Assembly (NCBI GenBank): GCA_050011775.1
Contig: JBEKIL010000006.1
Span: forward strand, 1 to 64,000
Length of the DNA stretch: 64,000 bases
Source of the DNA: CAVZMI01 sp050011775
GTDB taxonomy: Bacteria > Bacteroidota > Ignavibacteria > UBA10030 > CAVZMI01
Direction of reading: 5' to 3'
The notes below the pieces were generated by a model. That model was not told the origin of the DNA, ran no database searches, and saw nothing but the letters and a program-made list of their open reading frames with translations. Of this stretch, positions 44,080-53,120 are shown piece by piece. A program made the position numbers and the translations under genes. Within the stretch, counting starts at the first letter, position 1, and each line of letters begins with the position of its first letter.

Positions 44080-44852
44080 ACCGTCACACTTTCCGTTGTT
44101 GAATGTTCAAAAGCTATATTCCATTCTTCCTCAAATCCATTCCTGACTACTGCTGCAACCTCATCAAATGAAACCCTCCTTTGAAGAATAGTCGAAAGTT
44201 CGGTCGTTCTTTCAATAATTGTTTGCCGGATGTTTTCGATTGTCGTTCTTCCCGGTCGAATGAATTCTGCCAGACGGCGATGTTCGGGTCCAATTAAAAT
44301 CGACCCATGTTGAAGAATGATTTCCGGCTCGTCCCGACCCTGTCCGGATACGGCTGTGAAACGCCGCTGTGCACTGCCGACCAATTTCTTTCCATGATAT
44401 TGTATCTCGTAGCGGGCAGTACTGCTGAAACAGGACACAGAAGAAGGTTGGCGATAGAGAGCGGGGAAATCGGGCTGAAGATGCCCCATATTAATTTCAG
44501 GATGGAGTTTCTGCAAACCTCGAACAAGAGCCATTCCAATATCGTGATATGCCCTCATAGTATTTCTTCCTTCGGAATACATCACCATGCTGTAGGTCAG
44601 TTCTTCCCCATGGAGAATAGCGCGGCCTCCCGTGGGCCGACGGACTATATCGATACCCGCGGCCGCGCATGCACCGACATCTATATCATCGATGCGTTGA
44701 TTGAACCCGAGAGAAATCGCATAAGGTCGCCAACTGTAGAGACGGAGTGTTTGGTTCCCCAGCCGCTGTTGAAGCCTGCGGGCAAGCTCCATATCAATAT
44801 CCATATTGGACTGCCCGTTCTGTGCTCCGGTATTGAGGAATTGCCAGATCAT
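44076..44852 (-). CDS. LipM/LplA-family octanoyl- or lipoyltransferase
   Basis: About 258 residues from the ATG at 44852, whose ATGA overlaps the lpxA stop. Family blocks: SLGFNQRIDDIDVGACAAAG, VRRPTGGRAILHGEELTYSM, SVSCFSSTARYEIQYHGKKL, VGSAQRR and ILQHGSILIGPEHRRLAEF. The RRPTGGRA block and the Lys in HGKKLVGSAQ are the lipoate/octanoyl site, and the Cys in SCFSSTARYEI is in the position used as nucleophile by LipM-type octanoyltransferases. So it most likely transfers octanoate from acyl carrier protein; a salvage ligase is the alternative. Confidence 0.82.
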   Translation of the reverse strand: MIWQFLNTGAQNGQSNMDIDMELARRLQQRLGNQTLRLYSWRPYAISLGFNQRIDDIDVGACAAAGIDIVRRPTGGRAILHGEELTYSMVMYSEGRNTMRAYHDIGMALVRGLQKLHPEINMGHLQPDFPALYRQPSSVSCFSSTARYEIQYHGKKLVGSAQRRFTAVSGQGRDEPEIILQHGSILIGPEHRRLAEFIRPGRTTIENIRQTIIERTTELSTILQRRVSFDEVAAVVRNGFEEEWNIAFEHSTTESVTV

Positions 44853-45658
44853 GAACCTGCAGCGTGTGCCATCCACGGACCGGGGACGATTCCACGCGTA
44901 CTTTTTTGTGTGATAAATTCTATTACATTGAGAACTTCCGGAATCTGGGGGACTTCCTGCCTGATATGTTCGACGGCTACCGAGACATTATACTTACCGG
45001 AATATAAAATTCCGTAGGCAGCTTTCAAGGCATCGATAATATCACTCTGAAAACCTCTTCGTCTCAGTCCGATAATATTTAAACCTTCATACCGGAATGG
45101 TTCATTCGCAGCTATCACGTAGGGTGGGACATCTTTTCCTACTCCTGTATTACCGCCGACCATTGCATGGCCGCCGATTTTAACAAACTGGTGAATGGCC
45201 GTCAATCCTCCTACGATTGCCCAGTCTTCGACCTCTACGTGTCCGCCCATCGTCACCGAACCTGCGATGATGCAATGACTTCCTATCGAGCTGTCATGGG
45301 AGACGTGAGCATAGGCCATGATAAACGTATCGCTGCCGATGACTGTTTTCCAGTGCGCGGTTGTTCCACGATGCAGCGTTGTGAACTCGCGGATAATGGT
45401 ACGGTCGCCGATGATTAATTCCGTTTTTTCATTTTTATATTTCAAATCCTGCGGGGGACCTCCGACCGCGGCACCGTGATGAATAACGCAGTCATTCCCG
45501 ATCCGTGATCCTGAAGAGATCAATGCATGCGGTCCAATCACGGTATTGTTTCCAATAACTACATCATTTTCAACGACGGTAAAAGGCCCGACAGCGACAT
45601 TATCACCAAGAACAGCCTTCGGGCTGATGATTGCATGGGAATCGATTGTAAGAGGCAT
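44849..45658 (-). CDS. lpxA: Acyl-ACP--UDP-N-acetylglucosamine O-acyltransferase
   Basis: 269 residues, the usual length. A left-handed beta-helix of hexapeptide repeats runs from IDSHAIISPKAVLGDNVAVG to about residue 190, with the catalytic His in IMAYAHVSHDSSIGSHCIIA and the conserved GGHVEVEDWAIVGGLTAIHQ and KIGGHAMVGGNTGVGKDVPP blocks. The C-terminal helical domain has NIIGLRRRGFQSDIIDALKA. It adds the 3-O-acyl chain to UDP-GlcNAc, the first step of lipid A synthesis. Directly downstream of lpxC-fabZ. Confidence 0.96.
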   Translation of the reverse strand: MPLTIDSHAIISPKAVLGDNVAVGPFTVVENDVVIGNNTVIGPHALISSGSRIGNDCVIHHGAAVGGPPQDLKYKNEKTELIIGDRTIIREFTTLHRGTTAHWKTVIGSDTFIMAYAHVSHDSSIGSHCIIAGSVTMGGHVEVEDWAIVGGLTAIHQFVKIGGHAMVGGNTGVGKDVPPYVIAANEPFRYEGLNIIGLRRRGFQSDIIDALKAAYGILYSGKYNVSVAVEHIRQEVPQIPEVLNVIEFITQKSTRGIVPGPWMAHAAGS

Positions 45659-45811
45659 AAGTGAACTTGTTTTTCTTTCGTCTTTTGTTATGTAATTTTG
45701 ACCTCATAAGACCTGTACTTCTATAAATATGATGTCCCCTACGAGCCGTAGGCCTTCGGGACTATTTCTTAATCTCTACCTTAACCTTTTCCTCTTCCTT
45801 ATCCTTTTTCT

Positions 45812-47227
45812 CTATTTCTGTTCATCCGGAATATTCCGATCAACGATCATGGCCGAAAGCTCCGCTTCGGCAACGAGCGTGCCATCGACATATGCTTTGC
45901 CGGTCATGATCGATATTCTCGATCGCTTGCTGACCATTTGCAACTCAAGTACCAGTGTATCGCCCGGAAGAACCGTCTTCCGGAATTTCGCATTATTGAT
46001 CCCCATGAAAAACGCCAGTTTTGAACCCGGATTCTCCAGACCATTCAGCAACATAATTCCACCGGTCTGTGCCATGGCTTCGATGATAAGAACACCCGGC
46101 ATCACCGGTTGACCGGGGAAATGCCCCTCAAAAAACGGCTCGTTGGCCGTGATATTCTTTACACCGACAACCTTTTCATCGAGAACGAACTCGATGATTT
46201 TGTCGATGAGAAGAAACGGATACCGGTGTGGCAGTATTCGCTTGATAGCATTGACATCGAACACCACTCCCTCTATTTTTTCATGCTGGTATTTCTTGAC
46301 AAGTTTTTTCTGCTGATAGAGCTTACGAATTTTCCGCGCAAATTCAATGTTGGCGGCATGACCGGGCCGCGCAGCGAGGATTTGCGCTTTGAGCGGTACT
46401 CCGATAAGTGCGAGATCGCCCATCATGTCGAGCAGTTTGTGTCGTGCCGGTTCGTTCTTGAATCGAAGCGATTTATTATTAAGAATACCATTCGTTCCAA
46501 GGATAACAGCCTGTTCGATGCCGAGTTTCACCGATAATGTTTTGATTTCTTCGTCAGAAAGCTCCCGATCGACGATCACAACGGCATTATCGAGATTTCC
46601 TCCCCTGATTAAGCCCGCTTCGCGGAGCAGTTCAACCTCGTGAAGGAAGCAGAATGTTCGTGCCGGTGCGAAATCCTTGACAAATTCTTTTTCAAGATTA
46701 AAAAGACCAGTATGCTGGCTCCCCAGAGCCGGATTGTGATAATCGACCATCACCGTGATCCGGTAATCGTCGGTGGGCAGGGCAACAATCTCGACACCAC
46801 GGCTTTCATCGGAATATTGAATCGTTTCATCGATCACGAGGAAATCTTTTGGTGCATCCTGGCGTTCGAGTCCGACACTAAGGAGCGCCTCAACATAAGG
46901 CAGCGAGCTTCCGTCACCAACGGGCGGCTCGCTGTTACCGAGTTCGATCATCACGTTATCGATCTGCAATCCGGAAAGTGCGGCAAGAACATGTTCGACC
47001 GTATGAACACGGATATCGCCAACGGCTATCGTCGTACCGCGAGCAATATCGACAACATGGTCGATATCGGCCGGAATTTCGGGTGTTCCTCCTACATCGA
47101 TTCGTTTAAATCGAATGCCGTAATTTTCGGGTGCGGGAATAAACCGCATTGTGCACTGATTACCGGTATGAAGGCCGACTCCGGAATATGAGACGGGCGC
47201 TTTGATTGTTTGTTGCTGTACAAGCAT
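45812..47227 (-). CDS. lpxC: LpxC-FabZ fusion: UDP-3-O-acyl-GlcNAc deacetylase / 3-hydroxyacyl-ACP dehydratase
   Basis: 471 residues. The LpxC half (about 1-290) starts QQQTIKAPVSYSGVGLHTGN, with zinc ligands in VHTVEHVLAALSGLQIDNVM and PARHKLLDMMGDLALIGVPL. The FabZ half (about 325-471) has IKRILPHRYPFLLIDKIIEF (catalytic His) and EPFFEGHFPGQPVMPGVLII (catalytic Glu region). Deacetylation commits lipid A synthesis; FabZ supplies unsaturated acyl-ACP. This fused form is characteristic of the Bacteroidota/Chlorobi group. Here it combines two steps that compete for 3-hydroxyacyl-ACP. Confidence 0.96.
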   Translation of the reverse strand: MLVQQQTIKAPVSYSGVGLHTGNQCTMRFIPAPENYGIRFKRIDVGGTPEIPADIDHVVDIARGTTIAVGDIRVHTVEHVLAALSGLQIDNVMIELGNSEPPVGDGSSLPYVEALLSVGLERQDAPKDFLVIDETIQYSDESRGVEIVALPTDDYRITVMVDYHNPALGSQHTGLFNLEKEFVKDFAPARTFCFLHEVELLREAGLIRGGNLDNAVVIVDRELSDEEIKTLSVKLGIEQAVILGTNGILNNKSLRFKNEPARHKLLDMMGDLALIGVPLKAQILAARPGHAANIEFARKIRKLYQQKKLVKKYQHEKIEGVVFDVNAIKRILPHRYPFLLIDKIIEFVLDEKVVGVKNITANEPFFEGHFPGQPVMPGVLIIEAMAQTGGIMLLNGLENPGSKLAFFMGINNAKFRKTVLPGDTLVLELQMVSKRSRISIMTGKAYVDGTLVAEAELSAMIVDRNIPDEQK

Positions 47228-47274
47228 CGGGGTCCTTCCGTTTGTTAATTATTAAAAAATCAGAAGCTACTCCT

Positions 47275-47400
47275 ACTCTGTGTCCTCGCCCCTGAAAGCT
47301 ATTTTAAAAACATCTCTGTGTCCTCCGTGGTTTTCTTTTTATCTATGTCAAAAATATTACCACAGAGCACACAAAGGGGAAAGAAGAGGACACGGAGTTT
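47275..47400. repeat. Family F 'CTCTGTG' repeat, copy 3 (inverted arms)
   Basis: The arms ctctgtgtcctcgcc...ctctgtgtcctccgtgg and ccacagagcacacaaag...aggacacggag face each other between lpxD and lpxC-fabZ, so the spacer can fold on itself. Similar words occur near 12520 and 43203. Confidence 0.65.
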
Positions 47401-47407
47401 ATAAAAG

Positions 47408-48469
47408 CTATTCTTTTTTATTTTTCAATTTCTCTTCGAGCGATGCGATTCTTTTTTCAAGCTCTGCGATCTGCTTGAGTGCCTCAGGAAGATTGCGCAG
47501 CGCACCCTCGATACGGGCTGCAACCATTTTTTCTTTTGCCGGAGATCCAAAAAAAGATTTCCCTGCCTCAGGAATCGATTTCGCTATGCCGGATTGTGCA
47601 CCGACAAATGTCCGGTCGGCTATATCGAGATGACCTGTAAATCCCACCTGTCCTCCTACCATCACGTTCTTACCGATCTTTGTGCTTCCGGAAATCCCGG
47701 ACTGTGCCGCCATGACTGTATTCTCACCGATGACAACATTGTGCGCCACTTGAATGAGATTATCAAGTTTTGTTCCACGCTTGACGCGCGTTTCGCCCAT
47801 CGTCGCACGATCGAGTGTACAATTTGCGCCGATCTCGACGTCGTCTTCAATTACAACAATTCCCATCTGGGGAATTTTTTCATATGTTCCATTGGGCCGG
47901 GGAGCAAATCCGAACCCATCGCTTCCGACCACGGTACCCGGGTGAATAATGACGCGACTCCCGATGTGGCAACCTTCCCGTATTGAAATATTGGCATAGA
48001 GCAGGGTCTGTGAACCGATGGTTACGTCATCCCCGATTACAGTCCCATGAAGTATGGTCGTTCCTTCACCGATCCGGCATCGTTCACCGATAACGACATA
48101 CGCGCCGATGGCGACATCCTTCCCGATTGCCGCTGACGGTGCAATGACGGCCGTCGAATGAATCCCCGGGGCAAGCGGCGGCGCTGGCGGGTGAAAATGA
48201 ACGAGCAGCCGGAGAAAAGAAAAATACGGATCGGCGACTTTGATATAAGAGAGCGGAACCGGGCGTTTCATGGTTGTTACATCCACAGATTTTTGGATAA
48301 TGACAGCCGACGCGCCCGTTGTATCGAGGAATTTCTGATAGCGGGGATTCGCGAGAAAAGTTATTGTTCCCTCGACTGCCTCTTCGATCTTCATGACATC
48401 GACTATCTCGGTTTCCCCGTTCCCGACAAGTTCACCTTCTAGGAGCACAGCGATGTCACGGAGATTCAT
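47408..48469 (-). CDS. lpxD: UDP-3-O-(3-hydroxyacyl)glucosamine N-acyltransferase
   Basis: About 353 residues from the ATG at 48469 (the frame to 48505 overlaps the ompH gene by 29 nt). The N-terminal uridine-binding domain MNLRDIAVLLEGELVGNGET is followed by hexapeptide repeats including IGKDVAIGAYVVIGERCRIG. The catalytic His lies in KLDNLIQVAHNVVIGENTVM. KIGKNVMVGGQVGFTGHLDI precedes a Lys/Glu-rich coiled-coil tail (LEKRIASLEEKLKNKKE). It N-acylates the LpxC product. Position between ompH and lpxC is the classical order. Confidence 0.95.
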   Translation of the reverse strand: MNLRDIAVLLEGELVGNGETEIVDVMKIEEAVEGTITFLANPRYQKFLDTTGASAVIIQKSVDVTTMKRPVPLSYIKVADPYFSFLRLLVHFHPPAPPLAPGIHSTAVIAPSAAIGKDVAIGAYVVIGERCRIGEGTTILHGTVIGDDVTIGSQTLLYANISIREGCHIGSRVIIHPGTVVGSDGFGFAPRPNGTYEKIPQMGIVVIEDDVEIGANCTLDRATMGETRVKRGTKLDNLIQVAHNVVIGENTVMAAQSGISGSTKIGKNVMVGGQVGFTGHLDIADRTFVGAQSGIAKSIPEAGKSFFGSPAKEKMVAARIEGALRNLPEALKQIAELEKRIASLEEKLKNKKE

Positions 48470-48476
48470 ATGGCAA

Positions 48477-49049
48477 TCAGTTTTCCTTGACGTTAAGTTT
48501 GGCAAGTACTTTTGAGGTCAGGTCATATTTATCGTTAGCATAGAGGAGAAGAATCTGACCGCTTTTATCGAACACAAAGTCACAGTTCTCGGCGATTGCA
48601 ACATCCTGGATAGCTTTGAACACTTTATCCTGGACAGGCTTCATCATCTCGGTCTGTTTCGCGAGCATCTCTCCATTCGGACCGAACTTTTGCGTGCGGA
48701 AATCGCTGACTTTTTTCTCAAGGTCCATTAATTCCCGTTCGGCTGTCGCCCGGCTCTGGTCGCTCATGATCAGCTTCCGCCGATCATATTCTTCAAACTT
48801 CTTCTGCCATTGTGATTGCATTTTGTTGAGTTCATCCTGCCACCCTGAAACTATCTGGTCAAGCGTTTTCTGCGCATCCTGCGCTTCCGGAAGTTTCTTC
48901 ATGATTGCTTCGCTATCGATGTAGCCAATTTTCACCTGTGCGTGAACGAGTATCGGAAAGATACAGAATACACAGAGTATGGCAAGCCAAAAGCTCGTAA
49001 GCCCATTGTTTGAGAGTACGGGAATGACCCGGGGGAAAGTTGCTTTCAT
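48477..49049 (-). CDS. OmpH/Skp-like periplasmic chaperone, copy 2
   Basis: About 190 residues from the ATG at 49049, with AAGGA 7 nt upstream; the longer frame begins at TTG. A signal sequence (LAILCVFCIFPILVHAQ) precedes VKIGYIDSEAIMKKLPEAQD, the OmpH family start, and a helical coiled-coil arm (about 60-130; KFEEYDRRKLIMSDQSRATA). The C-terminal strand region is IAENCDFVFDKSGQILLLYA. Skp holds unfolded outer-membrane proteins for BamA. It resembles its neighbour at 49097, a tandem duplication. Confidence 0.9.
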   Translation of the reverse strand: MKATFPRVIPVLSNNGLTSFWLAILCVFCIFPILVHAQVKIGYIDSEAIMKKLPEAQDAQKTLDQIVSGWQDELNKMQSQWQKKFEEYDRRKLIMSDQSRATAERELMDLEKKVSDFRTQKFGPNGEMLAKQTEMMKPVQDKVFKAIQDVAIAENCDFVFDKSGQILLLYANDKYDLTSKVLAKLNVKEN

Positions 49050-49096
49050 TGTTACATCCTTCAAAAATATAATGATTCACAAAAACTCAATAAAAA

Positions 49097-49630
49097 TTAC
49101 TTACCTCTTTTCATACGATCTAGAACTTTGTATGTGAGATCTAAGGTTGGTTCTGCATACAAAACCATCGAACCATCAGGAGTTTTATCAAATACGAAAA
49201 CCATTTTCTCTTCCTTTGCGACCGATTGAATCGCCTTCACGATCTTTTCGCGAACCGGTGCAAATACTTTTTCACGTTGCTGCGCAATTTCGCCGGTCTG
49301 GCTGAATTTCACCTGCTGGTATTGTTTAATCTGTTGGTCCTGCTCAACAAGCTTCTGTTCCTCTTCTTTTTTTGCCGCATCGGTCATCATCGCCTGCTTC
49401 TTTTGATAATCTTCGTATTTCGCTTGAAAATCTTTCTGCATTTTTTCCAGCGTATCCTGGACGGCCTGAACAATCGCATTAAGCTTCTTTTGCGCTTCCT
49501 GGGCCTCTGGCAATTCATTAAGAATTGTCTGAGAATTTACAAAGCCGGATTTTTGTTGTGAAAAAGTTTTTCCGCCGACTGCCACGAGGCAGATCAGCAT
49601 ACCAATGATTATCCAATGTGCTGTCTTCAC
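49097..49630 (-). CDS. OmpH/Skp-like periplasmic chaperone, copy 1
   Basis: About 178 residues. I chose the GTG at 49630, which has GAGGG 5 nt upstream and gives a clean signal peptide (HWIIIGMLICLVAVGGKTFS); the frame to 49708 has no ribosome-binding site and adds a non-signal leader. The mature part starts SGFVNSQTILNELPEAQEAQ and has the coiled-coil KMQKDFQAKYEDYQKKQAMM, then EEKMVFVFDKTPDGSMVLYA. It should hand unfolded beta-barrel proteins to BamA, encoded just upstream. Confidence 0.9.
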   Translation of the reverse strand: MKTAHWIIIGMLICLVAVGGKTFSQQKSGFVNSQTILNELPEAQEAQKKLNAIVQAVQDTLEKMQKDFQAKYEDYQKKQAMMTDAAKKEEEQKLVEQDQQIKQYQQVKFSQTGEIAQQREKVFAPVREKIVKAIQSVAKEEKMVFVFDKTPDGSMVLYAEPTLDLTYKVLDRMKRGK

Positions 49631-49733
49631 GTTTCCCTCTTGTAAATTATGAATTTTGAGTTTTGAATTTTGATTGTAAAAACTTATAGAGCCGTAGATA
49701 TAATTCACAATTTTTATCGCTGTTCAAAAGAGC

Positions 49734-52124
49734 CTAGAATCCTCTTCCGAATTGGAAATGGAACTTCCAGCCATCCCGGTTGCCGTCAGGAAGACCGTTC
49801 GCTCCACCGGAAGCATCGTCAAATCCGAATCCATAGTCAAAGCCGACCATCCCGATTGGATTGATCATAAGTCGCGCTCCGAAACCCGCCGAACGATAAA
49901 GCTGGAATGGATCAATTGATTGAAAATCTTTCCACACATTTCCCGCTTCGGCAAAAACAAGAAGGTAAATTGGAATCGGACTGAGCGAAACATTATATCT
50001 TATTTCGGCAGTATACTTAACCATCGCCAACCCGCCAAGCTCTGCTCCGAGGCTGCTTCTTGGTCCGATGATTCGATCGTCATAACCGCGCAACGGTGTA
50101 GTGTTATAATACCCGAGACCTGTTCCGCCCATATAAAATACTTCTGTCAGAGGAACAAATGCCTCGAGCGACGGTTTATTGATAATTCCCCAGTCCGTCG
50201 TGAGTGCGAATGCAAGTTTCTGGCTGTTTAACAGGGGTGTGTACCATGCCGTGCTGAATTGCGCTTTTTGATAATATGCACGTCCGGGAAGCGGTTTTCC
50301 GGAGATTTCGATATTCAGAGCAATACTCGATCCAGATGTCGGGAAAATCGGATTATCGATGCTGTTGCGCTGGATGACCTGGCCGAGACTGAACTGACTA
50401 TACTGTCCCGTCGAGTAGAGACCGAGACCTTGAACAACATCGTATTGCTGAAAGCGGAATGTCCAGTCGCCGCGAAAATAATCGTCGGGCCAGCGGAAAC
50501 GACGACCAACTCGGAGCGAGGCACCCGTCATGCGATAGTCATATCCGTAATTCTGTCGTGTATCGAAGAGCGATACACCAAGTGTCGTCGGAACATCCAT
50601 CAACCAGGGTTCGGTAAAACTGATTGAGAATGTCCGGTACCGGCTTGCCTCGCCGAATTGCCAGTCGAAGTTGAGTGTTTGTCCTCCTCCACCTGCCAGC
50701 GGATCGGAAAGCGAAAAATTATTAAATGTGATTCCGAATGAACCCATCAGTCCCCAGGCCTGACTATATCCGATAGAAGTATTGAAGGTATCGCTTGATT
50801 TTTCCTCAACCTCATAAACGATGTCGACAGTTTTATCGTCGACCAATTTATAATCCGGTTTGATTTTCTCCGGATTGAAGTACTGGAGCTGTTGAAGCTG
50901 CCGGTAGCTTCGCATAATTGCCGCCTGGCTGAATTTGTCTCCCGGCCGTGTATACAGCTCGCGCCGCACCACTTTGTCTCTGGTCTTGGTATTCCCCTGC
51001 ACCTCGACATATCGGACGGTGAATTGGTTGCCTTCTATAAATCGGATGACGATATCAAGACTATCCCCCCCAGCACGCATCAGTTGAAGATCAGGACGAA
51101 TCAGCAAATACCCGGCGTTGCGATATGCCGATAAGACATCTGTCTGTTCTTGATTTCCATAAAGGTTTTCTTGGAATTTCTCTCCGTCGAACACATCCCC
51201 CTTTTTCATCCCGATAATTTCGAGCAATGCTTCTTCCTTAAAAATCGTACTTCCCTCAAATACGATTGAACGGATATAATATTGCGGACCTTCATAGAGA
51301 TTGATTTGCACTACAAGATTGTCGACTTCCGGATCATAATATATTGAATCCGAGAGAATTTCCGCGTCTCGATATCCATTCTTTTTATAGTATGTGATGA
51401 TTAATTTCTTGTCTTCTTCGTATTTCTTCTTATCCAGTCTTGCACTGTTCCAGAATTTCCACCATGTCCTCTCGGATGTTTCTTTCATTTCCCCTTTCAA
51501 CGTACTTGCGCTGACCGTCGTATTCCCCGTAAACCGGATTTCACCGACACGCAGCTGGCGACCCTCGTCAATCGTAAACCGGAGGATGCTTCGTTTATTA
51601 GCATTCGCATCGGGGGCTTCAGTCAAAGTTGGAATAATCGATACCTGGAGATATCCTTCTTCTTCATAGGCTTTTTTCATAGCCTTGACGATGCGGTTGA
51701 TCTCCGATGGTGTCAGGAGCTGTCCTTTGATCACAGTGACCTTTTTGTTCAGATCGTCCGCGCTGAGTTCATCATTACCAACGTAGTCTATCCGTTCGAG
51801 GCGTGGATATTCCTTCACTTTAATAACAAGGAAAACACCCGCACTCACCCTGTTTTCGATAGCGATCTGGATATCGGAGAAAATTCTCAGCCGCCAGAGA
51901 GCCTGAATTGCTCGCGTGGTTTGATCCCCGGGTATTGTAAGATCGTCACCGATTTTCAATCCCGAATTCCCGATGATCGCGGCAGGCTCCGCGCTCGAAT
52001 TGCCTTCGACCGAAATCCCCAGAATCTTATATACCTCGGCTTGTTTTGGCTGTGCAGTAAGTCGGTACGGGACTACCATACCTGCAACCAGAAACATGAG
52101 GAGGATTTTAGACACGTACGGCAC
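49734..52124 (-). CDS. bamA: Outer membrane protein assembly factor BamA
   Basis: 796 residues. Signal peptide MPYVSKILLMFLVAGMVVPY. Five POTRA domains cover about residues 30-425, with typical endings such as GNTKTRDKVVRRELYTRPGD. The C-terminal Omp85 barrel starts near SIGYSQAWGLMGSFGITFNN and carries the L6 motif TTPLRGYDDRIIGPRSSLGA and the final beta-signal FHFQFGRGF. It inserts beta-barrels into the outer membrane. The 3' end of uppS overlaps its start by 17 nt, so the two are co-translated. Confidence 0.96.
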   Translation of the reverse strand: MPYVSKILLMFLVAGMVVPYRLTAQPKQAEVYKILGISVEGNSSAEPAAIIGNSGLKIGDDLTIPGDQTTRAIQALWRLRIFSDIQIAIENRVSAGVFLVIKVKEYPRLERIDYVGNDELSADDLNKKVTVIKGQLLTPSEINRIVKAMKKAYEEEGYLQVSIIPTLTEAPDANANKRSILRFTIDEGRQLRVGEIRFTGNTTVSASTLKGEMKETSERTWWKFWNSARLDKKKYEEDKKLIITYYKKNGYRDAEILSDSIYYDPEVDNLVVQINLYEGPQYYIRSIVFEGSTIFKEEALLEIIGMKKGDVFDGEKFQENLYGNQEQTDVLSAYRNAGYLLIRPDLQLMRAGGDSLDIVIRFIEGNQFTVRYVEVQGNTKTRDKVVRRELYTRPGDKFSQAAIMRSYRQLQQLQYFNPEKIKPDYKLVDDKTVDIVYEVEEKSSDTFNTSIGYSQAWGLMGSFGITFNNFSLSDPLAGGGGQTLNFDWQFGEASRYRTFSISFTEPWLMDVPTTLGVSLFDTRQNYGYDYRMTGASLRVGRRFRWPDDYFRGDWTFRFQQYDVVQGLGLYSTGQYSQFSLGQVIQRNSIDNPIFPTSGSSIALNIEISGKPLPGRAYYQKAQFSTAWYTPLLNSQKLAFALTTDWGIINKPSLEAFVPLTEVFYMGGTGLGYYNTTPLRGYDDRIIGPRSSLGAELGGLAMVKYTAEIRYNVSLSPIPIYLLVFAEAGNVWKDFQSIDPFQLYRSAGFGARLMINPIGMVGFDYGFGFDDASGGANGLPDGNRDGWKFHFQFGRGF

Positions 52125-52947
52125 GTTTGGCTAGCCTTTCGACTTTCGAAATTCCTGAAGATCGATGTTGGGTGAGTTGTTCGCTCACAAGACCGAAACG
52201 CCGTTCCCGCTGTTGATAATCGCGGATAGCATCATACAGATGTGTACGACGGAATTCAGGCCAATAACATCGGGCTATATGAATTTCGGTATATGCAAGT
52301 TCCCAGAGTAAAAAATTGCTTAAACGGAATTCGCCACTGGTACGGATTAAAAGATCAGGATCGGGAATACCATGTGTCGTCAGATACGAAGAAATGACCT
52401 TTTCTGTTACGTCGTTGCTGCGCATTTCATAGTGCTCAACGGCACGAGCAATTCTTCGAATGGCGTTCACAATATCCCACCGGCCGCTGTAACTGAGTGC
52501 AAGGACAAGCATCAGACCCGTATTCTTCTTTGTTTTTTCGACCGAAAATAGGAGTTCTTCCTGCACATCTTTTGGTAACGACGCTGTATCGCCAACCGTC
52601 CGGAGGCGCACGTTATTCGCGAGTAACCGGTCTGTTTCATCACGCAGCGATTTGACAAGAAGCCGCATTAAAACCGAGACTTCATTCTTCGGACGTTTCC
52701 AGTTTTCAGTCGAAAATGCAAACAGAGTAAGGTATTTAATTCCCAGCTGTCCGCATACCTCAACGATATCGCGGACAGAATTTACTCCTTCGCGGTGACC
52801 GGCAACACGGGGAAGTCCCCGCTCCTTTGCCCATCGGCCATTCCCGTCCATGATAATTGCTATATGGTTTGGGATGGCACCCTTTTCCTTTAGATTATCC
52901 TGAATAGCTTTATCTGCCGGTGTCGGTGCGTTATACTTCTTCCCCAC
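52108..52947 (-). CDS. uppS: Isoprenyl transferase (undecaprenyl diphosphate synthase)
   Basis: 279 residues. The catalytic aspartate and phosphate loop are in HIAIIMDGNGRWAKERGLPR, with GHREGVNSVRDIVEVCGQLG, LTLFAFSTENWKRPKNEVSV, ALSYSGRWDIVNAIRRIARA and DLLIRTSGEFRLSNFLLWEL, all conserved in cis-prenyltransferases. It makes undecaprenyl-PP, the lipid carrier for peptidoglycan, O-antigen and the capsule-like glycan encoded in this window. It is the first gene of the nine-gene outer-membrane operon, driven by the promoter at 52992-53020. Confidence 0.95.
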   Translation of the reverse strand: MGKKYNAPTPADKAIQDNLKEKGAIPNHIAIIMDGNGRWAKERGLPRVAGHREGVNSVRDIVEVCGQLGIKYLTLFAFSTENWKRPKNEVSVLMRLLVKSLRDETDRLLANNVRLRTVGDTASLPKDVQEELLFSVEKTKKNTGLMLVLALSYSGRWDIVNAIRRIARAVEHYEMRSNDVTEKVISSYLTTHGIPDPDLLIRTSGEFRLSNFLLWELAYTEIHIARCYWPEFRRTHLYDAIRDYQQRERRFGLVSEQLTQHRSSGISKVERLAKRAVRV

Positions 52948-52991
52948 GCGTACCCCATAAAGAGATCAATAAAACATAAAAAGTGTTCATA

Positions 52992-53020
52992 AATGTAAGT
53001 TTTTTGGTATGGAAAGTCAA
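52992..53020 (-). promoter_or_regulatory. Sigma-70 promoter for uppS-bamA operon (mirror partner)
   Basis: On the minus strand TTGACT (53020-53015), a 17-bp spacer and TACATT (52997-52992). Its -35 is one arm of the palindrome GGAAAGTCAA/TTGACTTTCC at 53011-53036. Confidence 0.6.
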
Positions 53021-53036
53021 GGTATTTTGACTTTCC
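53011..53036. repeat. Perfect 10-bp inverted repeat carrying both -35 boxes
   Basis: GGAAAGTCAA-ggtatt-TTGACTTTCC. Each arm contains one -35 hexamer, read outward on opposite strands, so one palindrome serves two promoters. It could also be an operator site or be bound by a symmetric regulator. Confidence 0.85.
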
Positions 53037-53055
53037 CTATTAATTATGATATATT
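53027..53055 (+). promoter_or_regulatory. Sigma-70 promoter for ybaB-recR operon (mirror partner)
   Basis: TTGACT (53027-53032), 17-bp spacer, TATATT (53050-53055), very close to consensus. Transcription would start about 60 nt before the ybaB ATG at 53121. Confidence 0.7.
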
Positions 53056-53120
53056 TCTCAGAGTAAAAGTTACATCTAGTCGAAGTGATGGAATATTTTG
53101 AAAATGAAAGGATATCGCTG

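Noticed and set aside
44307..45017. Long plus-strand ORF of 236 codons across the lipM-like and lpxA genes
   Set aside because: Antisense to two clearly identified genes and without family motifs.
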